Source of the DNA: Puniceicoccales bacterium
GTDB lineage: Bacteria; Verrucomicrobiota; Verrucomicrobiia; Opitutales; JAIRLM01
Reading direction: 5' to 3'
Assembly (NCBI GenBank): GCA_031268315.1
Contig: JAIRXK010000009.1
Location: forward strand, 1 to 48,325
Length of the DNA stretch: 48,325 nucleotides
This document shows positions 17,596 to 26,489 of this stretch, one piece after another (the first letter of the stretch is position 1; the number at the start of each line of letters is the position of its first letter). The notes under the pieces were generated by a model that saw only the letters and a program-made list of their open reading frames with translations, was not told where the DNA came from and made no database searches. Position numbers and translations under genes: made by a program.

Positions 17596-19959
17596 CTACA
17601 ACATTGCATCACGCGCTTTTATCTCGTCCATTGCAGTGCGAATCTTTGCCTTATCGCCCTCCTCTAGGCGTTTGTTTTCCAGGATCGATTCGTCCATCAA
17701 AGTAATCCATGCCGCAGAAGCATAGAGGCTATGCTTACACATTAATAGTATAATGTTTACTTTGAATGCATCTGCAAAGGTGTGTAAAATTTCCATCTTA
17801 TTGGCACGCTGCGCCAGAAAATGCAAAAGCACCAGCATCCGAGGATGGCATAGCTCATTTGCGTACATTTCTTTTATAATTATCACTGCAAATCGTACGG
17901 ATAGAGCAGTTAAAATTCTCATTGCCATTTCTTGTTCTATCACCGTGGCTAGAATCTTCGCCACAAATTGGGTGCCACTGGCTTCGAATTTGCGCATGAT
18001 GTTGAAAACGCTAATTGCATTTTCCTGCGAAAATTGGTTAAAAAATTTTAAAGTTTTCACCATTTCCTCTCCTTCTTCTAAGGCGAGCAGCACATTTCCC
18101 ATCATTTTCGCATTCATTCTTGTGAAAAGCTCCATTGCGACTTTATGCCGATTAAGTGCTAGAATTTCTTGCAAAATGCTATTTACCATTGCTTTTGAAT
18201 CCAACATTTTCAGAATAGCTATCACATTATTTGCGTCGGGTGAAAGTGCCATTTCTGCGAAAATAAGTGCCGCCTTTTTTACGTCAATTAATTTTACAAT
18301 CTCCACCACACTTGTTTTATATCCACAGGTACACATTGCCGATAAAAGTGAATTGCCAGCTTGAGGAGTTACCTCATAGAGAATATTTATACGGAATTGG
18401 AGTGGCATTTTCTCTAAAATAGTTACCCCATACCATATGGGCATCATTTGCGTTAGCATTAACGCCGCGTTGTGCACGTCCATTTCTACTAAAATTTTTA
18501 TCGTGTTTTCCGTCTCTATTTCCTGGAAATTCTTTCCAAAGAATTGCATTTGTTTGCCACCGCATAGGTTACATAGGATTCCCGATACCCTGGGGGGTTG
18601 CATTTTTAATAGAATTTTTGCCTGGTCCGCATGAGTCAAAAACGACAAAAATTTTACGTCGCAATCCACGGATACTCGCTCCAATAGATACACTATTTTT
18701 CCTAAATTTTCATCGATTTTCACATGATTAAAAATTTCCCTTACAAATTCGAGATTCGTGCGGGGTAGGGCAATTAAGGCATTAGTCGCTAGGACACAAA
18801 TTTTTACATCTTCGGCATTTCCCAAAGCATTTAGCATCCAGGTCACTATGGCCTCTGGGATTTGCTCGGCGTTTTCTGGAATTTTTTCAATGCACACTTT
18901 TGCCAAGATTTGCATCCCAATTTTACTCTCCCGCATCAGTTGATTCACTATTTCGATGGGATTTGCCGATTGAAAGTTAAGTTTTTCCAGTGTTTCGGCA
19001 TAGAGAGAGTTGAATTTTCTCTCATTGGCGTAGATCTGTGGCTGCCGGAAAGGCGTATGGGACGATGATGGACATTCGGCCCCTTCTCGCTGCTTCCTCA
19101 GAGAAATGGGCGGTTGATCAATCAAGAATGCTGGGCGGATAGCATACTCGTAAGGCATTCCCCATCCGTTTGCAGCGATTGGCGGAAAAGCTAAGAGCGG
19201 TAGATGTTGCCCGGGCGGATTTTGCATCGATTTACCGTTAAATCGATAGGGATGCAGCGGCAGTGGATGGGACGGAAATTGGCGATTGGCTTGGAGATTT
19301 CTTAGCTGCGCCTCTGGCGAAGGGAACAGTCGATTGATCGCGCGAGGAGGGTTGCTGGCAGAGGATTCCCTATGCGAATTCAATAATTGGCGGAGGAGCG
19401 GCGGACGGAGGGCATTGCTCTGTCCGTTTGCGTTCAATGCATCTTGCCGCGAAAGAGGCGAAAATTCCGAATTTTGCGCCGATTCATTGCTAGATTGATT
19501 GAGATGTCGCGTCGTTGAGTCTGTGGATTCAGGTGGATTGGGAAGCAATGTCGTCGTTGATGGGCATTCGGGTTCTTTGGGCTGCTTTTCCTGAAAAATG
19601 GGTAATTGATCAATCGAGAAGGTTGTCGAGGCACTAGGTTGGGGAAAATTTTCCATTTCGGTTTCCTCACATGAATCTTCAAGGTAGGAACCATATTCGG
19701 AATCCCACATACCTTGCGGCGAAAGAACCGAAAATCCCAAATATTGCTTCAATACCTTCAATTCGGCTGCATATCGCTCGGACGAATTTTGCACCGATTC
19801 ATCGCTAGATTGATTGAAATACTGCGTCGTCGGAGGGTCTGCGAACATGGGGAAAGGGCGCATTTCCAATGAGATGCGTTGCTGTTGCTCGAATGAGTTC
19901 CACATTTGGCTGCCGTTTGCGGCTGAATTATTTCCCCAATTACTCGTTACATTTAGCAT
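17596..19959 (-). CDS. Array protein with the longest modular N-terminus
   Basis: 787 residues; GGAGA precedes the ATG. Residues 1-310 are Ser/Pro/Gln/Asn-rich and carry the motif set more than once: SSDESVQNSS (51-60), DQLPIFQEKQ to ECPS (117-134), SSNESAQNS (156-164), GWGMPYE (265-271), DQPPISLRKQ to ECPS (281-298). The linker KFNSLYAETLEKLN (315-328) opens a helical solenoid of about 460 residues containing GILCNLCGGKQ and repeats such as AALIFAEMALSPDANNVIAI. The DNA for residues about 50-163 (19472-19808) is nearly identical to part of the gene at 22120. Its 3' gap holds a relic gene end. Confidence 0.88.
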   Translation of the reverse strand: MLNVTSNWGNNSAANGSQMWNSFEQQQRISLEMRPFPMFADPPTTQYFNQSSDESVQNSSERYAAELKVLKQYLGFSVLSPQGMWDSEYGSYLEDSCEETEMENFPQPSASTTFSIDQLPIFQEKQPKEPECPSTTTLLPNPPESTDSTTRHLNQSSNESAQNSEFSPLSRQDALNANGQSNALRPPLLRQLLNSHRESSASNPPRAINRLFPSPEAQLRNLQANRQFPSHPLPLHPYRFNGKSMQNPPGQHLPLLAFPPIAANGWGMPYEYAIRPAFLIDQPPISLRKQREGAECPSSSHTPFRQPQIYANERKFNSLYAETLEKLNFQSANPIEIVNQLMRESKIGMQILAKVCIEKIPENAEQIPEAIVTWMLNALGNAEDVKICVLATNALIALPRTNLEFVREIFNHVKIDENLGKIVYLLERVSVDCDVKFLSFLTHADQAKILLKMQPPRVSGILCNLCGGKQMQFFGKNFQEIETENTIKILVEMDVHNAALMLTQMMPIWYGVTILEKMPLQFRINILYEVTPQAGNSLLSAMCTCGYKTSVVEIVKLIDVKKAALIFAEMALSPDANNVIAILKMLDSKAMVNSILQEILALNRHKVAMELFTRMNAKMMGNVLLALEEGEEMVKTLKFFNQFSQENAISVFNIMRKFEASGTQFVAKILATVIEQEMAMRILTALSVRFAVIIIKEMYANELCHPRMLVLLHFLAQRANKMEILHTFADAFKVNIILLMCKHSLYASAAWITLMDESILENKRLEEGDKAKIRTAMDEIKARDAML
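19472..19808. repeat. Near-identical N-terminal module block, copy 1 of 2
   Basis: Matches 23771-24107 at a constant offset of 4,299 bases. It encodes the S-x-E-S-x-x-N-S and DQLPI modules of the 787-residue gene. Confidence 0.8.
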
Positions 19960-20004
19960 AAATGCTTTCTCCAGGTTATATACTTTTTTCAGGCTATGGG
20001 CTGC

Positions 20005-20032
20005 GGCATGGGGAAAATTTTCAAATTGTCAA
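20005..20032 (-). promoter_or_regulatory. Array promoter for the 787-residue gene
   Basis: Minus strand: TTGACA, 16-bp spacer ATTTGAAAATTTTCCC, CATGCC. Confidence 0.7.
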
Positions 20033-20046
20033 TTCCTTGATGAGAT

Positions 20047-20061
20047 AATTTGCGGTAAATT
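20047..20061. repeat. Conserved intergenic palindrome, one mismatch
   Basis: AATTTG-CGG-TAAATT, 14 bases upstream of the -35 box of the 787-residue gene. It is one of six copies in the array gaps. Confidence 0.55.
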
Positions 20062-20098
20062 TTAAATTATACATTACACAACATTGTATTACTCTGTT

Positions 20099-21967
20099 TT
20101 ATCTTTTCCATTCAATGATCTTGTTCATTTTGCCGCGAATTGTTACCTCATAGTTATTTAGGCGTTTTTTTCTCAAGATCGATTCATTCTTTAAAGCAAT
20201 TATTGCCGCAGAGATATACATTTCCTTCTTACACATTAATACTACAATATCCACTAAGAATTTAATGGTCATGATAGATAATATTCTCGCCCACATGTCA
20301 CATTGCGTCAGCGAGGGCAAAATTTCCAGTACCCGAAACTGATATCGCTTATTTGCATACATTAATTTTATAATTTCTGCTGTGGAGTTTGCGTACAGAG
20401 CAGCTAAAATTTTCGTTGCCATGTCCTGTTCCATCACCGTGGCTAAAATTTTCGCTGCGAGTTGATTGCCCATGGCATTAAAAACACTAATTGCATTTTC
20501 CAGCGGAAGCAGGGGGAAAATTTTTAAAATTTCCGCCGGGTTACTCTGCGCTTCCTGCGCTTTTTCTATGACGAACAGCACATTTTCCATCATTTGCGAA
20601 TCCATTTTTACGAAAATTTTCATTGCGGCTTCACGCCGATTAAGTGCTAAAATTTTTTGTACAATGTTTACTATTACTTCGGGATCTAACATTTTTAGAG
20701 TAATTATCGCATTCTTTACATTCCTTGAAAGTACCATTTCTGCAAAAATAAGTGCCACCTTTTCTATGTCCATTAACTTTATAATTGCCACCGCACCTGT
20801 TTCTCGTCCACAGATACGCATCTGCGATAGAAGTGCTCCGACGACTTGAATATCTGTCGCCGCGAGAATGTTTGCCGCTTCCTTTGCGCGGGATTGGAAT
20901 GGCATTTCCGCTAAAATAATTGCCGCATATCGCGTTTTCATTGAGGATATCATTCGCCTTAGAATTATTTCCACGATGCTATTGTCCATTTCCGATAAAA
21001 TTTTCACCGCATTTCCCGCCCCTACCGCCTTAGAATTATTTCCAATGAATTGCATTTGATCATCTTCGCATATCGCACATAGGATTCCTGATGCTTTGAT
21101 GGGATTCATTTGCACGAGAAATCTTGCCTGGGTTGCATAGGGCAAAATTGACAAAAATTTTACGTCACAACTCGCGGATATATACGCCAATAAACGCAAT
21201 ACTCTTTCCAAATTTTCGTCGATTTTCATATGGACAAAAATTTCCGCTATAAATTTGGGGTCTGTGTCGGATAGGGCTTCCATGGGATTGAGTACTGCGA
21301 TAAAATTTTCAAAATCTTCGACAGGCTTCGAAGCCTCCAGGATGAAGGCCGCCATGGCCTCTGGGATTTGCTTGGCGCTTACTAAATTTTTTTCATTGTA
21401 CGCCTTCGCCAAGATTTGCACCCCAATTTTCCCCTTCCGTATCAGTGGATCTACTATTTCGATGGCGACTGCCGATTGGGAGTTAAATTTTTCCAGTGTT
21501 TCGGCATAGAGAGTGTTGAATTTTTCCTCATCGGTGAGGGGACGCGGATGGGACGAGCATTTGGCCGTAGAGCGTTCTCTTAGCCGTTCCACCGGCGAAA
21601 GGGACTTGAACTGGCAAGAAGGGCCGTGGCCGCTGGCAGGAGATTCCCCATCCGGCTTCGATGTATCTTGCTGCAAGGAAGGCAAAAATTTCGAATGTTG
21701 CCCGGACGAATTTTGCGCCGATTCATTGCTAGGCGAATTGCGAGATTGCGTTGTCGGCGAGTTTGCGGACGCAGGCGTATTGCGCGTCGATGAGCATTCG
21801 GCCCATTTTTGTTGGTTCTCCAATGGATCGAGAAAGAAGGTTGAACTGAAATCAGTCTGGCAAGGAATTCCCCATCCGGATTCCACCATATATTTTGGTG
21901 CTGGTTCATTGCTGGATCGATAGGAATACTGCGTCATCGTGTACTGATTATTCATTATATTTGACAT
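20099..21967 (-). CDS. Array protein with a single N-terminal module
   Basis: 622 residues; GGAGA precedes the ATG. The N-terminus (1-145) has one full module: SGWGIPCQ (30-37), LDPLENQQKWAECSS (46-60) and SPSNESAQNSSGQ (78-90). The linker DEEKFNTLYAETLEKFN is followed by a helical domain of about 470 residues. It includes GILCAICEDDQMQF and repeats such as AAKILATVMEQDMATKILAA. The first third closely matches the 5' ends of the two genes at 22120 and 24462. It ends in a basic stretch (KMNKIIEWKR). Confidence 0.88.
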   Translation of the reverse strand: MSNIMNNQYTMTQYSYRSSNEPAPKYMVESGWGIPCQTDFSSTFFLDPLENQQKWAECSSTRNTPASANSPTTQSRNSPSNESAQNSSGQHSKFLPSLQQDTSKPDGESPASGHGPSCQFKSLSPVERLRERSTAKCSSHPRPLTDEEKFNTLYAETLEKFNSQSAVAIEIVDPLIRKGKIGVQILAKAYNEKNLVSAKQIPEAMAAFILEASKPVEDFENFIAVLNPMEALSDTDPKFIAEIFVHMKIDENLERVLRLLAYISASCDVKFLSILPYATQARFLVQMNPIKASGILCAICEDDQMQFIGNNSKAVGAGNAVKILSEMDNSIVEIILRRMISSMKTRYAAIILAEMPFQSRAKEAANILAATDIQVVGALLSQMRICGRETGAVAIIKLMDIEKVALIFAEMVLSRNVKNAIITLKMLDPEVIVNIVQKILALNRREAAMKIFVKMDSQMMENVLFVIEKAQEAQSNPAEILKIFPLLPLENAISVFNAMGNQLAAKILATVMEQDMATKILAALYANSTAEIIKLMYANKRYQFRVLEILPSLTQCDMWARILSIMTIKFLVDIVVLMCKKEMYISAAIIALKNESILRKKRLNNYEVTIRGKMNKIIEWKR

Positions 21968-22012
21968 AAATGCTTTCTCCAGGTTATATACTTTCTTCAG
22001 GCTATGGGCTGC

Positions 22013-22040
22013 AGCATAGGAAAATTTTTCAAATTGTCAA
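22013..22040 (-). promoter_or_regulatory. Array promoter for the 622-residue gene
   Basis: Minus strand: TTGACA, 16-bp spacer ATTTGAAAAATTTTCC, TATGCT. Confidence 0.72.
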
Positions 22041-22054
22041 TCCGTAAATGAGCT

Positions 22055-22069
22055 AATTTGCGGCAAATT
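22055..22069. repeat. Conserved intergenic palindrome, perfect copy
   Basis: AATTTG-CGG-CAAATT, 14 bases upstream of the -35 box. It could be an operator, or a weak end-of-transcript hairpin for the gene before it. Confidence 0.6.
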
Positions 22070-22119
22070 TTAAATTAGACATAGCTATTTTTCTAAATTA
22101 TATGCTACGCAACATTGCA

Positions 22120-24402
22120 TTACTCGGGTTTATCTTTTTCACTGATTTCATCATGGGGGCTCTGTAGTCTCAATCGCAATTCGAGTGGGAGCTCTTTGCT
22201 CAATTCCGGTCCTTTTATCGCAACAATTATTTTCGCAAAAATATCTAAGTCATGATGGAACATTAATATTACAATTTCCGTTAGGAGTTTGATGCGTATG
22301 GAAGCAAACACAATCTGCCCCTTCCTATGTTGCGCCAACGAAGGTAAAATTGCCATCAATCTAGACTGATATGGCTTATTTGCGAACATTAATTTTATAA
22401 TTTTTATTGCGTGGATTGTGGCCAGAGTAGCTAAAGCTTCCTTTGCAATTTCCTCTTCAATTACCGTGGCTAGAATTTTCGCCGCGAATTGATGGCCCAT
22501 GGTGTCGAAATTGCATATGGTTGTGAAAACATAAGTTAAATTTTTCTTTGAAAGTAGTTTAAAAATTTCTAAAATTTCCACCAGGTTATCCTGTGTCTTC
22601 CGCGCTTTCTGTGCTTCTTCTATGACGAACAGCATATTTCCCATCATTCTCGAATCCATTCCTATGAGAATTTTCATTGCGACTTCATGCAGATTAAGTG
22701 CTAAAATTTTTCGCAAAATATTCATTGTTACTTCGAAACCCATTATTCTTAGAATAATCGCCATATTATTTGCATTATTTATAGCTACCATTTCCTTGAA
22801 AATAAGTACCATATTTTCTGTGTCCATTAATTTTATAATTTCCACCGCACCTATTGAATATCCGTGGGAACACATCGCCGATAAAAATGCACTACCGGTT
22901 TGATAATTTGTATTCATGATAATATTTGCACGGGATTGAAGTGGCATTCCCGCTAAAATAATTGCCGCACATCGCGATCGCGATAAGGCTATAATTTGAA
23001 CTAGAATTGTTGCCACATCCTGAGTACTCATTTCAAGCAAAACTCTTATCGTATTTTCTATCTCTATTGTATTTGAATTATTTTCGAAATGCTGCGCTTG
23101 ATTGCTATCGCATAGCATACATAGGATTCCTGATACTCTGCGGGGTTGCATTTGCGATAGAAGTTTTGCCTGGTCCACATGAGTCAAAATTGACAGAAAT
23201 TTTACGTCGTAATTCGTAGATCCTATTCCCAATAGACGCGCTACTTTTTCCAAATTTTCGTCGATTTTCATAAGGTTAGAAATTTTCGCTACAAATTCGC
23301 CATCTATGCAGGATAGACTATCCAGGGCATTGATTGCTAGGGAACAAATTTTTACATCTTCGACATTTTCCAAAGCATTTAGCATCCAGGTCGCTATGGC
23401 CTCTGGGATTTGCTCGGCGCTTTTTGAAATTTTTTCATCGCACAACTTCTGCAAAATTCGCGGCCCAATTATACCCTGCCATATCAGTTGATCCACTATT
23501 TCGGTGACGGTTGCCGATTGGGAGTTAAGTTTTTCCAGTGTTTCGGAATAGAGATTGTTGAATTTTTTTTCATTGGTGTAGACCTGCGGCTGCCGGAAAG
23601 GCATATGGGACGAGGATGGACATTCGGCCCCTTCTCGCTGCTTCCTCAGAGAAATGGGCGGTTGATCAATAATCGAGAAGGCTGGGCGGATAGCACGCTG
23701 GTGTGGCATTCCCCATCCGTTTTCAGCGATTGAAGGAAAAGCTGAGGGAGGCGGACGTTGCCCAGACGAATTTTGCGCCGATTCATTGCTAGATTGATTG
23801 AGATGTCGCGTCGTTGAGTCTGTGGATTCTGGTGGATTGGGAAGCAATGTCGTCGTTGATGGGCATTCGGGTTCTTTGGGCTGCTTCTCCTGAGAAATGG
23901 GTAATTGATCAATCGAGAAGGTTGTCGAGGCACTAGGTTGGAAAAAATTTTCCCTTTCGGGTTCCTCACATGGATCTTCAAGGTAGAAACCATATTCGGG
24001 ATCCCACATACCTTGCGGCGAAAGAACCGAAAATCTCGAATATTGCTTCAATACCTTCAATTCGGCTGCATATCGCTCGGACGAATTTTTCACCGATTCA
24101 TCGCTGGGAAAATTGTGAGATTGCGTTGTCGGCGAGTTTGCGGACGCAGGCGTATCGTGCGTCGATGAGCATTCGTCCCATTTTTTCTGGTTCTCCAACG
24201 GATCGAGAAGGAAGATTGAATTAAAATCAATCTGGCAAGGAATTCCCCATCCGGATTCCACCATATATTTTGGCGTTGGCTTATTGCTGGGGCCCTCGCC
24301 CATAGAGGAATATGAGTTTTGCTTCGGCGGCACAAGTGGTTTCGAAGAGCAATTTGCATTGAATGGTGAAAAATTTTTCTGATCGTTTGATGGATTCAAC
24401 AT
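22120..24402 (-). CDS. Mosaic array protein with three N-terminal modules
   Basis: 760 residues from ATG 24402; homologues start at the same MLNP/MFKL point, and the 16 further open codons overlap the promoter. The usual GGAGG is replaced by TATGGA, so translation may be weak. Modules: GWGIPCQ (51-57), LDPLENQKKWDECSS (66-80), PSDESVKNSSE (99-109), DQLPISQEKQ to ECPS (165-182), SSNESAQNSS (204-213), GWGMPHQ (229-235), DQPPISLRKQ to ECPS (246-263). FNNLYSETLEKLN (281-293) starts the helical part, which has GILCMLCDSNQ. Residues 1-100 match the gene at 24462 and residues 100-210 match the gene at 17596, with the join in the S-D-E-S motif, so this is a recombinant gene. Confidence 0.88.
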   Translation of the reverse strand: MLNPSNDQKNFSPFNANCSSKPLVPPKQNSYSSMGEGPSNKPTPKYMVESGWGIPCQIDFNSIFLLDPLENQKKWDECSSTHDTPASANSPTTQSHNFPSDESVKNSSERYAAELKVLKQYSRFSVLSPQGMWDPEYGFYLEDPCEEPERENFFQPSASTTFSIDQLPISQEKQPKEPECPSTTTLLPNPPESTDSTTRHLNQSSNESAQNSSGQRPPPSAFPSIAENGWGMPHQRAIRPAFSIIDQPPISLRKQREGAECPSSSHMPFRQPQVYTNEKKFNNLYSETLEKLNSQSATVTEIVDQLIWQGIIGPRILQKLCDEKISKSAEQIPEAIATWMLNALENVEDVKICSLAINALDSLSCIDGEFVAKISNLMKIDENLEKVARLLGIGSTNYDVKFLSILTHVDQAKLLSQMQPRRVSGILCMLCDSNQAQHFENNSNTIEIENTIRVLLEMSTQDVATILVQIIALSRSRCAAIILAGMPLQSRANIIMNTNYQTGSAFLSAMCSHGYSIGAVEIIKLMDTENMVLIFKEMVAINNANNMAIILRIMGFEVTMNILRKILALNLHEVAMKILIGMDSRMMGNMLFVIEEAQKARKTQDNLVEILEIFKLLSKKNLTYVFTTICNFDTMGHQFAAKILATVIEEEIAKEALATLATIHAIKIIKLMFANKPYQSRLMAILPSLAQHRKGQIVFASIRIKLLTEIVILMFHHDLDIFAKIIVAIKGPELSKELPLELRLRLQSPHDEISEKDKPE
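23771..24107. repeat. Near-identical N-terminal module block, copy 2 of 2
   Basis: Counterpart of 19472-19808 inside the 760-residue gene. It overlaps the 24091-24468 block by 17 bases, which is the recombination joint. Confidence 0.8.
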
Positions 24403-24468
24403 GGCTATTTCCATAAGGTTAGGAGCTGCGGCATGGGGGAAATTTTTCAAATTGTCAACCCCTAAATG
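24091..24468. repeat. Near-identical block, copy 1 of 2
   Basis: Matches 26040-26417 without gaps, with only scattered substitutions. It covers the first 100 codons, the ribosome site and the promoter of the 760-residue gene. This is a recent duplication or gene conversion. Confidence 0.85.
24430..24458 (-). promoter_or_regulatory. Array promoter for the 760-residue gene
   Basis: Minus strand: TTGACA, 17-bp spacer ATTTGAAAAATTTCCCC, CATGCC. It lies only 4 bases after the stop of the upstream gene, whose stop-loss tail runs up to it. Confidence 0.68.
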
Positions 24469-26351
24469 GTCGGATCTGAAAAATCACACAAATTTTTGCT
24501 ATTCCAAACTTTGATTTTAGCGGCGTTTAAAATTTTTACCCCCTTGTCACATTTCTTCAGCGCGGGCGCAATTTTCAGCACCCAAGTTTTATATGACTCA
24601 TCTACGAACATAAATTTTATAATTTCCGTTGCGGATTTTATGGACAGAGCAACTAAAACTTCCATTGCCATTGCTTGATTCATTACTGTGGCTAGAATTA
24701 GTGCCGCGAGTGGATTGCCACTGCCTTCGAAATTGCACACGTTTTTGAAAACATGAATTGCATTTTCCAGCGAAAGTAGTTTAAAAATTTCTAAAATTTC
24801 CGCTGGATTATCCTGTGTTTCTTGTGCTTTCTGTGCTTTTTCTATGACGAGCAGCATATTCCCCATCATTTTCGAATCCATTTTCACGAAAATTTTCATT
24901 GCAACTTCGTGCTGGTTAAGTGATAAAAATTTTTGGAAAATGCTTACTACTACTTCGGGACCAATTATTCTTAGAATAATTATCACATTATTTACTCCAT
25001 TTGCAAGTACCATTGCTGTGAAAATAAGTGCTACATTTCCTATGTCCATTGATTGAATAATCTCCGCTGCGCCCATTTGATAATCGCCACACATCGCCGA
25101 TAAAAGTGTTCTGGCGACTTGAATATCCGCCGCCACGAGAATATCTGCCGCTTCCTTTGTGCGGAATAGGAGTGGCATTTCTGCTAAAATAATGACCGCA
25201 CACTTTAAATGATTTAGGACCATCATTTGCGTTAGAATTAACGCAGCATTATGGGCACCAATTTCCGATAAAACTTTTATCGCATTTTTCATCCCTGCCG
25301 ACCTCGAATTATTTTCAAAGGATTGCACTGAATTGCCACCGCACAGCTCACATAGGATTTCCGATATTTTGACGGGAGTCATGTGTACCAGAAGTCTTGC
25401 TTGGGTCGCAGGAGGCAAAATCAGCAGAAATTTTATGCCACAACTCATGGGTGCAATTGCCAATAAATACGCTACTTTTCCCAAATTTTCGTCAATTTTC
25501 ATATGGTGAAAAATTCCCTTTACAAAATTGGAATCCATGCGGGATAGGGCTTCCGAGGCTACGATCAATTTTTCAGAATTTTGGATATTATTCAAAGCCT
25601 TCAGGATCAAGTTCGCCATGATCTCTGGGATTTTCTTTGCGCTTTCTGAAATTTTTTCAGTGTACGTTTTCGCCAAGATTTGCACTCCAATTTCATTTTG
25701 CCATATCAGTTGCCCCACTATTTTTCTGGGGGCTTCCGATTGGGAGTTAAATTTTTCCAGTGTTTCGGCATAGAGAGTGTTGAATTTTTTCTCATTGATG
25801 TGGGTTTGCGGTTGGCAAGGCATTCCCCGTTTGAATAATCCCGGATGTTGCCTGAATGAATTCGGCGGCGGCGACAAGTCTGCGGGCTCGGGCGGATGGG
25901 ACGGCAATGGGCATTTGGACTCTTCCGTCTGCTCCTCCGGCGAATGGGGCAATTGATCGGGTGAGGAGATTTGCTGGAAGGGCTGTTGGCAAGGCATTCC
26001 CCATACGGATGTCTCCGTATCGTGTCCAAGCGAATTTGACACCGATTCATCGCTGGGCGAATTGTGAGATTGCGTCGTTGGCGAGTCTGCGGACACAGGC
26101 GTATCGTGCGTCGATGAGCATTCGGCCCATTTTTTCTGGTTCTCCAACGGATCGAGAAAGAAGGTTGAATTAAAATCAATCTGGCAAGAAATTCCCCATC
26201 CGGATTCCACCATATATTTTGGCGTTGGCTTATTGCTGGGGCCTTCGCCCATAGAGGAATATGAGTTTTGCTTCGGCGGCACAAGTGGTTCCGAAGAGCA
26301 ATTTGCATTGAATGGTGAAAAATTTTTCTGATCGTTTGATGGGTTCAACAT
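24462..26351 (-). CDS. Array protein with C-terminal truncation and stop-loss tail
   Basis: 629 residues from ATG 26351; homologues fix this start, and the ribosome site is weak (TGGAAAT). Modules: GWGISCQ (51-57), LDPLENQKKWAECSS (66-80), SPSDESVSNS (98-107), VWGMPCQQP (about 114-122) and DQLPHSPEEQ. KFNTLYAETLEKFN at about 186 opens the helical domain, with EILCELCGGNS. The domain stops about 45 residues short of full-length members at KILNAAKIKV, as does the broken gene at 32624. There the next codon is TGA; here it is TGG, so translation continues 13 more residues through intergenic sequence (NSKNLCDFSDPTI). A truncated solenoid with an accidental tail. Confidence 0.85.
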   Translation of the reverse strand: MLNPSNDQKNFSPFNANCSSEPLVPPKQNSYSSMGEGPSNKPTPKYMVESGWGISCQIDFNSTFFLDPLENQKKWAECSSTHDTPVSADSPTTQSHNSPSDESVSNSLGHDTETSVWGMPCQQPFQQISSPDQLPHSPEEQTEESKCPLPSHPPEPADLSPPPNSFRQHPGLFKRGMPCQPQTHINEKKFNTLYAETLEKFNSQSEAPRKIVGQLIWQNEIGVQILAKTYTEKISESAKKIPEIMANLILKALNNIQNSEKLIVASEALSRMDSNFVKGIFHHMKIDENLGKVAYLLAIAPMSCGIKFLLILPPATQARLLVHMTPVKISEILCELCGGNSVQSFENNSRSAGMKNAIKVLSEIGAHNAALILTQMMVLNHLKCAVIILAEMPLLFRTKEAADILVAADIQVARTLLSAMCGDYQMGAAEIIQSMDIGNVALIFTAMVLANGVNNVIIILRIIGPEVVVSIFQKFLSLNQHEVAMKIFVKMDSKMMGNMLLVIEKAQKAQETQDNPAEILEIFKLLSLENAIHVFKNVCNFEGSGNPLAALILATVMNQAMAMEVLVALSIKSATEIIKFMFVDESYKTWVLKIAPALKKCDKGVKILNAAKIKVWNSKNLCDFSDPTI

Positions 26352-26417
26352 GGCTATTTCCATAAGGTTAGGAGCTTCGGCATGGGGGAAATTTTTCAAA
26401 TTGTCAACCCCTAAATG
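26040..26417. repeat. Near-identical block, copy 2 of 2
   Basis: Counterpart of 24091-24468, covering the promoter and first 100 codons of the 629-residue gene. The offset is constant at 1,949 bases. Confidence 0.85.
26379..26407 (-). promoter_or_regulatory. Array promoter for the 629-residue gene
   Basis: Minus strand: TTGACA, 17-bp spacer ATTTGAAAAATTTCCCC, CATGCC. Confidence 0.68.
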
Positions 26418-26421
26418 AACT

Positions 26422-26436
26422 AATTTGCGGCTAATT
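26422..26436. repeat. Conserved intergenic palindrome, degenerate copy
   Basis: AATTTG-CGG-CTAATT, 14 bases upstream of the -35 box; one arm carries a mismatch. Confidence 0.5.
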
Positions 26437-26489
26437 TTAAATTAGACATAGCTATTTTTTTTCTAAAGTATATGCTACGCAACATTACA

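Noticed and set aside
20099..21967. MgtE magnesium transporter or FliG motor protein
   Set aside because: Only the helical repeat rhythm is similar; no CBS pair, membrane domain or flagellar context is present.
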